Below are positions 1 to 7,826 of a DNA stretch of 58,526 nt, one piece after another (the first letter of the stretch is position 1; each line of letters starts with the position of its first letter). The position numbers were made by a program, and so were the translations under genes. The notes below the pieces were generated by a model. That model was not told the DNA's origin, ran no database searches, and was given only the letters and a program-made list of their open reading frames with translations. Source of the DNA: Clostridia bacterium (GTDB lineage Bacteria > Bacillota > Clostridia > Oscillospirales > CAG-272). The DNA lies in assembly GCA_017533565.1 (NCBI GenBank), contig JAFXHU010000004.1:1-58526 (forward strand), written 5' to 3'.

Positions 1-36
1 GAGTGGCTGATGTCTTAGCCGCTTGTCCAACGAGCC
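1..36 (-). tRNA. 5' part of a tRNA-like gene, cut by window edge
   Basis: Read on the minus strand from 36 to 1, the sequence starts GGCTCGTTGGACAAGCGG and continues CTAAGACATC, the layout of a tRNA acceptor strand, TG spacer, D-arm with GG in the loop, and the start of an anticodon stem. The 5' end is closest in my memory to tRNA-Glu/Gln types. The anticodon lies at the window edge and cannot be assigned. The D-stem has an apparent A-A mismatch compared with the usual GTC..GAC pairing. A consensus promoter sits just upstream, which supports a real stable RNA gene. A degenerate or pseudo-tRNA remains possible. Confidence 0.6.
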
Positions 37-55
37 GTGTCTTTCGTGCTTGATT

Positions 56-84
56 ATTATACACTAAAGCCTTCGGTTTGTCAA
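56..84 (-). promoter_or_regulatory. Consensus promoter for the tRNA-like gene
   Basis: On the minus strand TTGACA (84-79) and TATAAT (61-56) are separated by 17 bp, a perfect sigma-70/SigA-type promoter. The expected start lies about 10-15 bp before the tRNA-like 5' end at 36. Confidence 0.85.
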
Positions 85-205
85 TACCTTTTTTGAAAAA
101 AATTAAAATATTTTTTGGGCGCTTTTTTCATTCGCAAAAATACAAATTTTTCCGTATTTCGCGGCTTAAAGACGGCTCGCGGTGTGTAACGCTTAAAGCC
201 CTCCG

Positions 206-235
206 ACAAAAAACGGGCGGAGAAAATCCGCCCGT
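206..235 (-). terminator. Intrinsic terminator of the DUF4091 gene
   Basis: On the minus strand a 9-bp stem ACGGGCGGA/TCCGCCCGT with a short loop is followed by a run of T. It lies about 20 bp after the stop of the gene ending at 258. Confidence 0.9.
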
Positions 236-257
236 AAATCCGTTTTGCGTGTAAGTA

Positions 258-1919
258 TTAAACCCTTGCCTTTATCATCGCGTTAATCTTTTCGCGAATA
301 CAGAGCATCTCCTGCGACGTGTAGGCGCATCTATCAAAGGTAAGCTCCTCGCCGAGGATATCCTCAATAGCCTTGACAACCTCCTCCTTGCTGTAAAGGG
401 AAGCGCAAAGCTTCATTGCCGAAATATCCTGAAGACCCTCGTGGAATACGAGAATTCTCGTCGACTCAAGGGCGTTTCCGTCCTCGCCGGGATAAACCGA
501 GTATGTATCACCCGCGGGCACCCAATATTCGCCGTTTGAATCCGCATAGGGGTTAACCGCATCTATTGAATAAAAGTTATTGTAGAAGTTGTATCCCCAT
601 TGAAGGAAGCCGACAATATCATACTTGAACATTTGCATACCGATGGAGCGGTTTCTCCAAGCGGGCATAGCAATCAAACGGTTTGAAACCTTTATACATT
701 GACCGCAGCAATAATAGGTCCAAAGGTTTTCAACCTTGTTTTCAATAAACGGCTTGATGTGATTATTTGCGGGAATGGGCGTTTTGACAAGCCCCTGCTC
801 GTAAAACTCGTAGTTAGAGAGCGCGTCCATAATCGTATAACCCTCAAGCATATCTGCAACAACAGCCTTTGCCGCCTTGTAAGATTCAAGCTGCTCGAGC
901 TGCGGCTCGTCGGAAATGTGGAAGAAGCAACGCTTATCGTTGCCGTTTTTCTTCATATGCTCGATAAACGCGGGAATGAACTGACGCAAAAAGGTGCTGT
1001 ATTCCTCTCCCGTTGCCTCGGTTTCCCAACCGAAAATGCGCTTATATTCGCCGTTGACGGTAGCCATAACCTTCGGCGCGTGCTTTGCACCCCACTGCGT
1101 AAAGAGGTGTGCAATCTCGAAATATTTAATTCCAATTCTGTCGCACATTTCAACCCAACGGTCAACGAGCGAGAAATCAAAGCTGTATTTTCCGTTTTCA
1201 ACGGTTACGCCGACAAGCTGTGTGGTGAGTCTTTCGCCGCCAATCTCGGTGTCGAGCGGGGGAGTAAAGGTCGGGGTCAAAAGCATATTAATTCCGTTCT
1301 TATATGCCACCCGTGCGAAGTTTTCAACTATTCTCCAATGCTCCTCGCTCCAAACGGGAACGCGGTAATACTGTGCAAGGCAGTCGCAATGAAACCACTG
1401 CGTAAGCATAAGCGTCTGTTCGGGAAGCTCGGCCGGAATAACGTCGATAACAATCGAAACGGTATAGCTTTCGCCCTCGTTTGCAAAGGTAAGGGTAAGA
1501 GTCGTTTCGCCCTTAATATCGGTATCCTTTGGAATTGTAACGTCAACCCAAACGGCGAAAAGGTAGTTCATTCTGTAAAAAACCTTGCCTCCGTAGGTAA
1601 GCGGCTGAAGACGGTCGGGGTAAAGACCGGGCGTGGTGCGAAGGTACTGGTCGTCGTAAAGTGCGTAATTGACGGGAAGGTCAACGGGTACGTTGTTTAC
1701 CGTACGGTATTCAACGAAGTCCGCAAGCGCGCCCTTTGCGGTGGGGGTAAGCAGCGAACGGGGAAGCCAGCCGTTTGAAAGCGTGTCGGAGTGCGTAAGC
1801 ACCTGGAAGGAAACGCGCTCTCCGCGAAGTGCGGATATGCGGGAAAGGGTGGGGAACTGCTCGGGAGTCATATCCCAAAACGGCTTTTCAAGCGAGGATA
1901 CAATCTTAAACTTTACCAT
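258..1919 (-). CDS. DUF4091 domain glycoside-hydrolase-like protein
   Basis: This 553-residue protein has no signal peptide and is probably cytoplasmic. It has an N-terminal beta-rich segment (about residues 1-170) followed by a TIM-barrel-like half with the motif HISDEPQ near residue 335, typical of DUF4091 proteins, which are thought to act on carbohydrates; the substrate is unknown. The ATG at 1919 is preceded on the minus strand by GAGAGG. It is separated from rluD by only 37 bp but that gap carries a copy of the 18-bp palindrome family (1936-1953) directly before its ribosome binding site, so it may be controlled separately. It ends in a strong terminator. Family assignment is fairly safe; enzymatic role is inference. 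Confidence 0.8.
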   Translation of the reverse strand: MVKFKIVSSLEKPFWDMTPEQFPTLSRISALRGERVSFQVLTHSDTLSNGWLPRSLLTPTAKGALADFVEYRTVNNVPVDLPVNYALYDDQYLRTTPGLYPDRLQPLTYGGKVFYRMNYLFAVWVDVTIPKDTDIKGETTLTLTFANEGESYTVSIVIDVIPAELPEQTLMLTQWFHCDCLAQYYRVPVWSEEHWRIVENFARVAYKNGINMLLTPTFTPPLDTEIGGERLTTQLVGVTVENGKYSFDFSLVDRWVEMCDRIGIKYFEIAHLFTQWGAKHAPKVMATVNGEYKRIFGWETEATGEEYSTFLRQFIPAFIEHMKKNGNDKRCFFHISDEPQLEQLESYKAAKAVVADMLEGYTIMDALSNYEFYEQGLVKTPIPANNHIKPFIENKVENLWTYYCCGQCIKVSNRLIAMPAWRNRSIGMQMFKYDIVGFLQWGYNFYNNFYSIDAVNPYADSNGEYWVPAGDTYSVYPGEDGNALESTRILVFHEGLQDISAMKLCASLYSKEEVVKAIEDILGEELTFDRCAYTSQEMLCIREKINAMIKARV

Positions 1920-1935
1920 AGAAAACCTCTCGTTA

Positions 1936-1953
1936 TGTAAATAATGATTTGTA
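1936..1953. repeat. Copy of 18-bp palindrome family
   Basis: Matches TGTAAATAATTATTTACA at 15 of 18 positions (minus-strand reading). It sits between the rluD stop and the ribosome binding site of the DUF4091 gene. Confidence 0.5.
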
Positions 1954-1956
1954 AAA

Positions 1957-2892
1957 TCAATCTAATCTGTTTCGTAGAATTTCAAGCAATCGCTGAAATT
2001 CTTGGGGCAAATCGCACTCAAAGGTCATTCGCTCCCCCGTCCTCGGATGGGTAAGCGAGAGCCGCTTTGCGTGAAGCGCCTGCCCGTTAAGCAGGGGGGC
2101 GTGTTGCTTTTCAAAGCGTATTTTGCCCGAAGCATACACCTCGTCACCGAGGAGCGCGTGTCCAAGATGCGCCATATGAACGCGGATTTGATGCGTTCTT
2201 CCCGTTTCAAGACGAAGCTTTAAATAGCTTACGTCCGAAAAGCCCTCGATAACCTCGTAATGCGTAACGGCATTCCTTGCGCTTGCGTCATCGACAAGCA
2301 CCGCCATTTTCTTTCTGTCAACGGGATGCCTGCCGATAGGCAAATCGACCGTGCCCGCATCACTTTTAAATCCCCCGCGGCAAAGCGCGTGATACTCTCG
2401 CTCAATACCGTGGTAGGAAAGCTCCTCCGAAAGCGCCGCGTGAGCCATATCGTTTTTCGCCACGACGAGAAGCCCCGTCGTGTCCTTGTCTATGCGATGC
2501 ACGATTCCCGGGCGCATTACCCCGCCGATGCCCGAAAGACTGTCGCGGCAATGGTAAAGAAGCGCGTTTACAAGCGTGCCCGTGTAATTTCCCGGGGCGG
2601 GATGAACAACCATCCCCTTCGGCTTGTTTATAACGATAATGTCGCCGTCCTCGTAAATAATATCAAGCGGAATATCCTCCGCCACCGCCTCGTAAGCCTC
2701 CGGCTCGGGAAGCGTCACCTCGACAAGCTCCCCCGCCTTCAGCAGGTATTTTTTGGCAACGGCCCTTCCGCCGACGGTGACCTCACCACCCTCTATAAGC
2801 CTTGCTGCACTGCTGCGCGAAATTTCACACACGGCGGCAACGTAGGCGTCAAGCCGCATACCCCCGTCGCTTTTGTCAACGGTAAACTGCAT
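1957..2892 (-). CDS. rluD: 23S rRNA pseudouridine synthase, RluD family
   Basis: RluA/RluD-type enzyme that isomerises specific uridines of large-subunit rRNA. The 311-residue protein has an N-terminal S4 RNA-binding domain (about residues 1-60) and the catalytic HRIDKDTTG motif near residue 134 with the active-site aspartate, followed by the conserved GRTHQIRVH segment. I chose the ATG at 2892, which overlaps the lspA stop by one base (TAATG); an upstream in-frame extension of 40 residues lies inside lspA and is not protein-like. It is the last gene of the yggS-sepF-yggT-lspA-rluD operon, and the overlap implies translational coupling with lspA. RluD rather than another RluA-family member is inferred from length and lspA linkage. 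Confidence 0.9.
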   Translation of the reverse strand: MQFTVDKSDGGMRLDAYVAAVCEISRSSAARLIEGGEVTVGGRAVAKKYLLKAGELVEVTLPEPEAYEAVAEDIPLDIIYEDGDIIVINKPKGMVVHPAPGNYTGTLVNALLYHCRDSLSGIGGVMRPGIVHRIDKDTTGLLVVAKNDMAHAALSEELSYHGIEREYHALCRGGFKSDAGTVDLPIGRHPVDRKKMAVLVDDASARNAVTHYEVIEGFSDVSYLKLRLETGRTHQIRVHMAHLGHALLGDEVYASGKIRFEKQHAPLLNGQALHAKRLSLTHPRTGERMTFECDLPQEFQRLLEILRNRLD

Positions 2893-3449
2893 TATTCGCC
2901 GTCCCCCGTATTCTTTTCGTCGGAAGGTGCGCGCTTTTTCTCCCTTTCGCCCTTGCTTTCCTTGATTATATCGAGAACAAGGCTCAAAATCAAAAGCCCC
3001 GCCCCAACGCAAACGAAGGAGTCCGCGCCGTTAAATACCGCGAAATCAATCAAACAAAAATCAATAAAATCTATAACGTAGTGCAATGCCGTGCGGTCGA
3101 TCATATTTCCGATACCGCCCGAGGCAATCATCGCAAGCGCGATTTCCTGAAGCCGCGATGTCCCTCTGCCGAGGAAAAGATAGCCGAGGATAGCAATTAT
3201 CGCTATCACCGACACCGAATTGAATACCCAGGGAGCATCCTTTAGCGAGCCGAAGGCAGCGCCCGTGTTTTCAACGTAGGTAAGCTGCAGCACTCCGTCG
3301 ATAATCGGTACGGAATAACCGAGGGGAAGAAGGTATTTTACCGCCAGCCACTTCGTAAGCTGGTCAAGAAAAACGCCCCCCGCGATTATACAACCCCAAA
3401 CGGCGTAGTCCATCGGTTTTTTCTTAATAAAAAGCTTTTTTAAATCCAA
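2892..3449 (-). CDS. lspA: Lipoprotein signal peptidase II
   Basis: Membrane aspartyl protease that cuts prolipoprotein signal peptides after diacylglyceryl modification; the window encodes at least four lipoproteins it would serve. The 185-residue protein shows four membrane segments, VENTGAAFG near residue 59, and the two catalytic aspartates in GGIGNMIDR (about 115) and FNGADSF (about 140). It has a charged C-terminal tail of about 25 residues. The start is a TTG at 3449 with an excellent GGAGGT six bases upstream; no suitable ATG exists at the N-terminus. It overlaps rluD by one base. Confidence 0.93.
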   Translation of the reverse strand: MDLKKLFIKKKPMDYAVWGCIIAGGVFLDQLTKWLAVKYLLPLGYSVPIIDGVLQLTYVENTGAAFGSLKDAPWVFNSVSVIAIIAILGYLFLGRGTSRLQEIALAMIASGGIGNMIDRTALHYVIDFIDFCLIDFAVFNGADSFVCVGAGLLILSLVLDIIKESKGEREKKRAPSDEKNTGDGE

Positions 3450-3461
3450 GCCGCACCTCCG

Positions 3462-3734
3462 CTATACAATCGGTAAAAGCATCTGCAAAAGCATAATGAT
3501 AATATACGCAATGAAAAACGGTATATCAATCGGAGAGCTTTGACCTATGTTCAATTTTTCCATAATAACCCGTATGGGAATGATAAACGGCTCGGTTACC
3601 GCATAACAAAAAATAACGAATTTGTTATCCTCCGAGGCAAAAAACTGCAAAATCACTCGGAGAACCATCGCAAGCGAAAGGGCGGAAAGCCCGATGCTCA
3701 CAACTCTTGCAAAGACATAAAAAAAGTATTCCAC
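3462..3734 (-). CDS. yggT: YggT family membrane protein
   Basis: A 90-residue protein with two hydrophobic segments (about residues 5-28 and 65-88) flanking a conserved RVILQFF...TEPFIIPIR region typical of the YggT/YlmG family, which is linked to cell division or envelope functions in Gram-positives and chloroplast nucleoid organisation in plants. The start is GTG at 3734 with AAGGA eight bases upstream. It lies between sepF and lspA, the usual place for this gene in Firmicutes; ylmH and divIVA, often next to it, are absent here. Confidence 0.88.
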   Translation of the reverse strand: MEYFFYVFARVVSIGLSALSLAMVLRVILQFFASEDNKFVIFCYAVTEPFIIPIRVIMEKLNIGQSSPIDIPFFIAYIIIMLLQMLLPIV

Positions 3735-3787
3735 AACAAATTCCTTAACATATCGAAATACACGAAGGGGGCAATGCGCCCTCGAAA

Positions 3788-4177
3788 TTACATATCCGAA
3801 ATATCCACGTCGCCGTGCGGAGTTATAATAAAGGTCGTGGGAGCAACGCGCTTGATTTCACCGTCGAGGCAGTATGCAACTCCGTTGAGGAAATCGAGCA
3901 TACGAAGCATCGTGGGCTTGTCAAGCACCTCCATATTGAGAACCACCGTGCAGCCCGCAATGAGGTTATCCGCCGCAACGCTTACCTCCTCGTAGGTTTC
4001 GGGACGGAGAACCTTAAGCTCTACGCTCGGTGCGTGTGTGTCACCCTCGGGTGCGGCTGTCGGCTCGGAGGGTGCTGCGGGAGCTGTCTCCTCCTTGGTG
4101 CTTTCGTCAAGAGGCTTGAAAACCATTTCGTTTTCCTCCTCGCGCTTTGCAAATTTTTCCTTAAGCTTGTCAAACAT
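3788..4177 (-). CDS. sepF: Cell division protein SepF
   Basis: SepF binds FtsZ and the membrane and helps form the division septum in Firmicutes. The 129-residue protein has an N-terminal amphipathic stretch (residues 1-12, MFDKLKEKFAKR) that would be the membrane anchor, an acidic Ala/Pro/Glu-rich linker (about 15-50), and the SepF core (about 52-129) with NLIAGCTVVLNME and FLNGVAYCLDG. It starts at ATG 4177 with GGAGT upstream, 15 bp after yggS. It is somewhat shorter than B. subtilis SepF. Confidence 0.92.
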   Translation of the reverse strand: MFDKLKEKFAKREEENEMVFKPLDESTKEETAPAAPSEPTAAPEGDTHAPSVELKVLRPETYEEVSVAADNLIAGCTVVLNMEVLDKPTMLRMLDFLNGVAYCLDGEIKRVAPTTFIITPHGDVDISDM

Positions 4178-4192
4178 ATCTATTTACTCCTT

Positions 4193-4873
4193 TCATTTTT
4201 CAAAAAGTCTTGTGCCGACGCGAACGAGCGTCGCGCCCTCCTCTATTGCCACGGCAAAGCTGTCCGACATTCCCATGGAGAGAATGCCCTCGCCCTCGAA
4301 CGCTCCCGCGTCCCGAAGCCTGTCGAAAAGGGTCTTTGTCAGCCTGAAATACGGACGAAGCTCCTCGGCATTTTCTACCCGCGGACCCATAGTCATAAGA
4401 CCGCATACAGAAATTCCGCCGAGCCGCGAAAGCTCCCGCACAAGCGCCTCCGCCTCCTCGGGCAAGGCTCCGCCCTTTTGCTCCTCCCTTGCCGAGTTCA
4501 CCTCGACAAGCACGGGCACTTTGTGCCCCCTTGCAAGAGCGAGTCTGCTTATCTGCTCGCCGAGCGCGAGCGAGTCAACCGAGTGTATGAGCGAAACGTC
4601 GTCGATTATGTACTTTACGTTTCCTCTTTGAAGGCTTCCGATTTCGTGAAGCCGCGGGGTGTAGCCCGCATCTCGCATAAGGTCGGCGCGGCGCCGAAGC
4701 TCCTGCGGACGGTTTTCACCTATATCGGTTACCCCGAGTGCGGCAAGAGCCAAAAGCTCCTCGTCCGTCCCGCCCTTCGTCACGCAAACGAGGGTTATAT
4801 CCCTTCCGCCCGCGGCGGCGCGTATCTCGGACAAAAGCCGTGCGCGGTTTTCCTTTATATATTCGTAGTCCAT
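4193..4873 (-). CDS. yggS: PLP homeostasis protein, YggS/PROSC family
   Basis: A 226-residue single-domain alanine-racemase-fold protein that binds pyridoxal phosphate and helps control PLP and amino-acid pools. Lys33 in CVTK is the expected Schiff-base lysine, and GENRPQEL, HEIGSLQRGNVKYI and the C-terminal MGMSDSFAVAIEEGATLVRVGT are hallmark segments. The His of LQR.. (usually HFIG.LQ.NK) is present as HEIGSLQRG. First gene of the division block, with a good promoter at 4904-4933 and GAGG before the ATG at 4873. Confidence 0.93.
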   Translation of the reverse strand: MDYEYIKENRARLLSEIRAAAGGRDITLVCVTKGGTDEELLALAALGVTDIGENRPQELRRRADLMRDAGYTPRLHEIGSLQRGNVKYIIDDVSLIHSVDSLALGEQISRLALARGHKVPVLVEVNSAREEQKGGALPEEAEALVRELSRLGGISVCGLMTMGPRVENAEELRPYFRLTKTLFDRLRDAGAFEGEGILSMGMSDSFAVAIEEGATLVRVGTRLFEK

Positions 4874-4903
4874 ATTTCAAACCTCTTTGGCATATACACG
4901 GAT

Positions 4904-4933
4904 ATTATATCACACCTTCCCAAAACAAATCAA
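4904..4933 (-). promoter_or_regulatory. Promoter of the yggS-rluD operon
   Basis: Minus-strand TTGATT (4933-4928) and TATAAT (4909-4904), 18-bp spacer, 31 bp before the yggS ATG. Confidence 0.8.
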
Positions 4934-5012
4934 GTGCTTTGCGTAATATTTTACTAATTGTTTATATGCGCGAAAAAATATGCACAATAATTCGCGCGAT
5001 GCGCAAAATCAC

Positions 5013-5041
5013 TTGACTTTTTGCTCCCGCTGTCTTATAAT
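5013..5041 (+). promoter_or_regulatory. Promoter of the mrnC-hisS operon
   Basis: TTGACT (5013-5018) and TATAAT (5036-5041) with a 17-bp spacer, 49 bp before the ATG at 5091. It is divergent from the yggS promoter. Confidence 0.88.
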
Positions 5042-5090
5042 AGATAATGTATAATTGTGTACTTTTGCGAATTTTTTAAGGAGCAGTAGG

Positions 5091-6128
5091 ATGATACTTG
5101 GAAAAAAGCGTCTTGTAATAATCCTCATATCCGTTATGGCTGCGGCGGTTATCGGCATTTTTGCCTACGTCGGTATTATGAATGCCGTTAACGAAGGGCG
5201 CGACGTTAAATATCGCGACGAGGCGGCGCCGATTATTCTTGAAATGAGCGAGCTTGAAAAGCAGCGCTACGGTATGATTAACGAATATATGGGAGAAGCG
5301 CCGTGCGGAGCGAATACCTCTATCGTATTTCTCGATATGAATGCGCGCCTGTACGAGCAGGTTTATCCGCTTGTTGCCGAAAGAGAGCATCTTTCCGCAA
5401 TTCTCGCCCTGCGTCCCGAGCAAATGCCGGGCAGCGAGGGGAAAATAACGGCGGAGCAGCTTCACGAGCTTATCGGCGCGGGCTGGAGCATTGCGATATT
5501 CTGGGAGGGTGTTCCTGCTTCGGAGGGGGTTGATACCGCCGCACTCTCCGACTATCTTTCGAGGATGAAGGACGAGCTTCTCTCGCTCGGTCTGGAGCTT
5601 CCCGATACGGTTATCTTCGACCGCGTGACCTATTCCGTGGAATACGATTCCGTGCTTTCCGACTACGGTGTGAAATTCGCCTCGCATTTCGGTGACGGCG
5701 CATTTCCTCTTATAGACAAGCAGACAGAGGGCGAAATTATGCGCCCTGGAGTTGTCGGCTGGAATACCAACGGCTACGGAAATCAGTTCCTCATCAGCGT
5801 TGAAAAGGAGAAGGGAGTTGCCGCCTTTGCTATTGAATTTGAGTCGGGCGGGGATCTCGGAAGCTATCTTGACCTTGACAGAACCGACTATATGGATGCG
5901 TTTGGGCGAATGCTCGATGCAATAGAGGAAAATGCCGCCAACGGCGACGTAAGCTGTACCTCCTTCGCGGAGGCGTACTTTAACCGTGTCGGATACGTTG
6001 ATGCCTGGACGAGAATGATGGACGTCATCGGCGACGACCTTGCCGCCATTGCCGACCGAATATCCGTCCTTGAGGATGAAATTCTTGAAATAATGAAGAA
6101 ATACGAGAGAAAAGAGAGGGATGCTTGA
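5091..6128 (+). CDS. Membrane-anchored polysaccharide-deacetylase-like protein
   Basis: A 345-residue protein with one N-terminal membrane segment (about residues 8-28) and an extracytoplasmic domain. The pattern IVFLDMNARLYEQVYPLVAE...ITAEQLHELIGAGWSIAIFWE resembles the strand-helix order of NodB-fold polysaccharide deacetylases (a changed TFFV strand and the IT.EQL.EL...GWEI segment), but the metal-binding Asp-His-His residues are not evident, so it may be a non-catalytic relative. The C-terminal 40 residues are a charged helix. The ATG at 5091 has AAGGAG upstream; an earlier TTG at 5055 lies at the expected transcription start and is not used. First gene of the operon with mrnC and hisS, overlapping mrnC by one base. 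Function unknown. Confidence 0.6.
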   Translation: MILGKKRLVIILISVMAAAVIGIFAYVGIMNAVNEGRDVKYRDEAAPIILEMSELEKQRYGMINEYMGEAPCGANTSIVFLDMNARLYEQVYPLVAEREHLSAILALRPEQMPGSEGKITAEQLHELIGAGWSIAIFWEGVPASEGVDTAALSDYLSRMKDELLSLGLELPDTVIFDRVTYSVEYDSVLSDYGVKFASHFGDGAFPLIDKQTEGEIMRPGVVGWNTNGYGNQFLISVEKEKGVAAFAIEFESGGDLGSYLDLDRTDYMDAFGRMLDAIEENAANGDVSCTSFAEAYFNRVGYVDAWTRMMDVIGDDLAAIADRISVLEDEILEIMKKYERKERDA

Positions 6129-6532
6129 TGCACGAAAAAACCAAGGGAGCCGATTTGCCCTCGGTTCTTGCTTTAGCATATCTTGGCGATGCCTGCCACT
6201 CTCTTTACGTAAGGCGCACCCTCGTTGCCCGCGGGATTTCAAAATCGGGCGACCTTAACCGCGCCTCGCTTGCCTACGTGACCGCCGAGGCACAGGCGAG
6301 AATGTACCGCACCGTCGAGCCGATGCTGCTTGACGACGAGCGCGACGTTTACCGCCGCGCCTACAATTCCTCCCACCTTTCGAAGCCAAAGCGCGCCTCC
6401 CACGCGGATTACAGATGCGCCACGGGCTTTGAGGCGGTTATCGGAATGCTTTATTGGCTCGGTGACAACGAGCGTATAAATCTTTTGCTTGAAGCTGGAC
6501 ACAAGGAGATTGAAAATGATACAGAGAATTAA
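6128..6532 (+). CDS. mrnC: Mini-ribonuclease 3
   Basis: Dimeric RNase III-like nuclease without a dsRNA-binding domain that matures 23S rRNA in Firmicutes. The 134-residue protein has the signature LALAYLGDA with the catalytic Asp21, RRAYNSSH, and the C-terminal YRCATGFEAVIGMLYWLGD containing the second acidic motif. The ATG at 6128 overlaps the preceding TGA (TGATG), and the 3' end overlaps hisS by 17 bp, so the three genes are translationally coupled. In many Firmicutes mrnC follows cysS; here it precedes hisS. Confidence 0.93.
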   Translation: MHEKTKGADLPSVLALAYLGDACHSLYVRRTLVARGISKSGDLNRASLAYVTAEAQARMYRTVEPMLLDDERDVYRRAYNSSHLSKPKRASHADYRCATGFEAVIGMLYWLGDNERINLLLEAGHKEIENDTEN

Positions 6533-7775
6533 AGGAACGATGGATATTCTTCCAAACGAAACCCCTCTTTTCAGATATATCGAGAGCGTTATGCGCGAGG
6601 AGGCGGAAAAATACGGCTACGGCGAAATTCGCACGCCTACCTTTGAAAGCACGGAGCTTTTCGTGCGCGGCGTGGGTGACACCACCGACGTGGTTCAAAA
6701 GGAGATGTACACCTTTGCCGACGGCGACGACGGAAAGTCCATATCCCTCCGCCCCGAGGGGACGGCGTCGGTCGTGCGCGCAATAATTGAAAACGGAAGA
6801 TGCTCCGACCCTATGCCGCTTAAATATTACTACATTATGTCCTGCTTCCGCCACGAAAAGCCGCAGGCGGGACGAAGCCGCGAGTTTTTCCAGTTCGGAA
6901 CCGAAATGTTCGGCTCGGAAAGCCCCGCCGCCGACGCTACCGCCATTGCGCTTGCAAGCTCGGTGCTTAAAAGGCTCGGACTCAAAAACGTAAAGCTGCA
7001 TCTCAATTCCATCGGCTGCAAGGAGTGCAGACCCGCATACCGCGAGGCACTCGTAAGCTATTTTGGTCAAAGGCGCGACTGCCTTTGCGATACCTGTAAG
7101 GACAGGCTGGTTAAAAACCCGCTTCGCCTTCTCGACTGCAAAAATCCCGAATGCGCTACGGTTGCAAAGGATGCACCCAAAACCCTCGACCACCTTTGCG
7201 ATACCTGCAACTCTAAATTTAAGCTGCTTACCGCCGCGCTTGACGAAATGGGTATAGCCTACGTCGTTGACCCCTCTATCGTGCGCGGCCTTGACTACTA
7301 CACGGGCGCGGTGTTTGAGTTTATTGCGGAGGGAATAGGAGCGCAATCCACCGTCTGCGGCGGCGGAAGATACGACGGACTCGTAAAATCCCTCGGAGGA
7401 CCCGAGCTTTCGGGCATCGGCTTCGGTATGGGACTTACAAGGCTCGTGCTTGCAATGCGCGCGCTGGGTCTTGATAGCATACCTACCCCCACTCCCGATC
7501 TCTATATTGCCGCACTCGGAGAGCGCGCTATGATAAAGGCGGTCGGTATAACCGAAAGGCTTCGCGCCGCGGGAATGTACGCGGAGTGCGATATCGTCGG
7601 ACGAAGCCTGAAGGCGCAGATGAAATACGCGAACAAAATCGGTGCGAAATACACCCTCATCGTCGGCGACTCCGAAATAGATGCGGGAGTCGCCCCCCTC
7701 CGCAATATGTCCGACAGCACGCAGACGGACGCACCGCTTGACGCGGAAAAAATTATTGAACTCATTGGAAAGTAA
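6516..7775 (+). CDS. hisS: Histidine--tRNA ligase
   Basis: Class II aminoacyl-tRNA synthetase that charges tRNA-His. The 419-residue length is normal. Motif 2 (SCFRHEKPQAGRSREFFQ, about residue 110), the histidine-specific RGLDYYTG (about 257) and CGGGRYDGL, and motif 3 (GIGFGMGLTRL, about 300) are present, followed by the anticodon-binding domain (about 325-419). I chose the ATG at 6516 with AAGGAG upstream; it gives the normal N-terminus IQRIKGTMDILP. The upstream in-frame extension lies inside mrnC. Confidence 0.96.
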   Translation: MIQRIKGTMDILPNETPLFRYIESVMREEAEKYGYGEIRTPTFESTELFVRGVGDTTDVVQKEMYTFADGDDGKSISLRPEGTASVVRAIIENGRCSDPMPLKYYYIMSCFRHEKPQAGRSREFFQFGTEMFGSESPAADATAIALASSVLKRLGLKNVKLHLNSIGCKECRPAYREALVSYFGQRRDCLCDTCKDRLVKNPLRLLDCKNPECATVAKDAPKTLDHLCDTCNSKFKLLTAALDEMGIAYVVDPSIVRGLDYYTGAVFEFIAEGIGAQSTVCGGGRYDGLVKSLGGPELSGIGFGMGLTRLVLAMRALGLDSIPTPTPDLYIAALGERAMIKAVGITERLRAAGMYAECDIVGRSLKAQMKYANKIGAKYTLIVGDSEIDAGVAPLRNMSDSTQTDAPLDAEKIIELIGK

Positions 7776-7826
7776 TCCCATCCCGAAGCCCGCGCGGACT
7801 TCGGGATATTTAGGATAAGGTGAAAT

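Noticed and set aside
699..1778. 359-codon open frame antisense to the DUF4091 gene
   Set aside because: It is a shadow of the real gene caused by codon bias: no ribosome binding site and an Arg/Val/Asn-rich unstructured product.
5076..6242. 388-codon open frame antisense to the deacetylase-like gene
   Set aside because: Opposes a gene with a consensus promoter and ribosome binding site; the product has no domain-like pattern.
6480..6516. T-box or other riboswitch before hisS
   Set aside because: hisS overlaps mrnC, so there is no leader to hold one, and the operon leader at 5042-5090 is too short.
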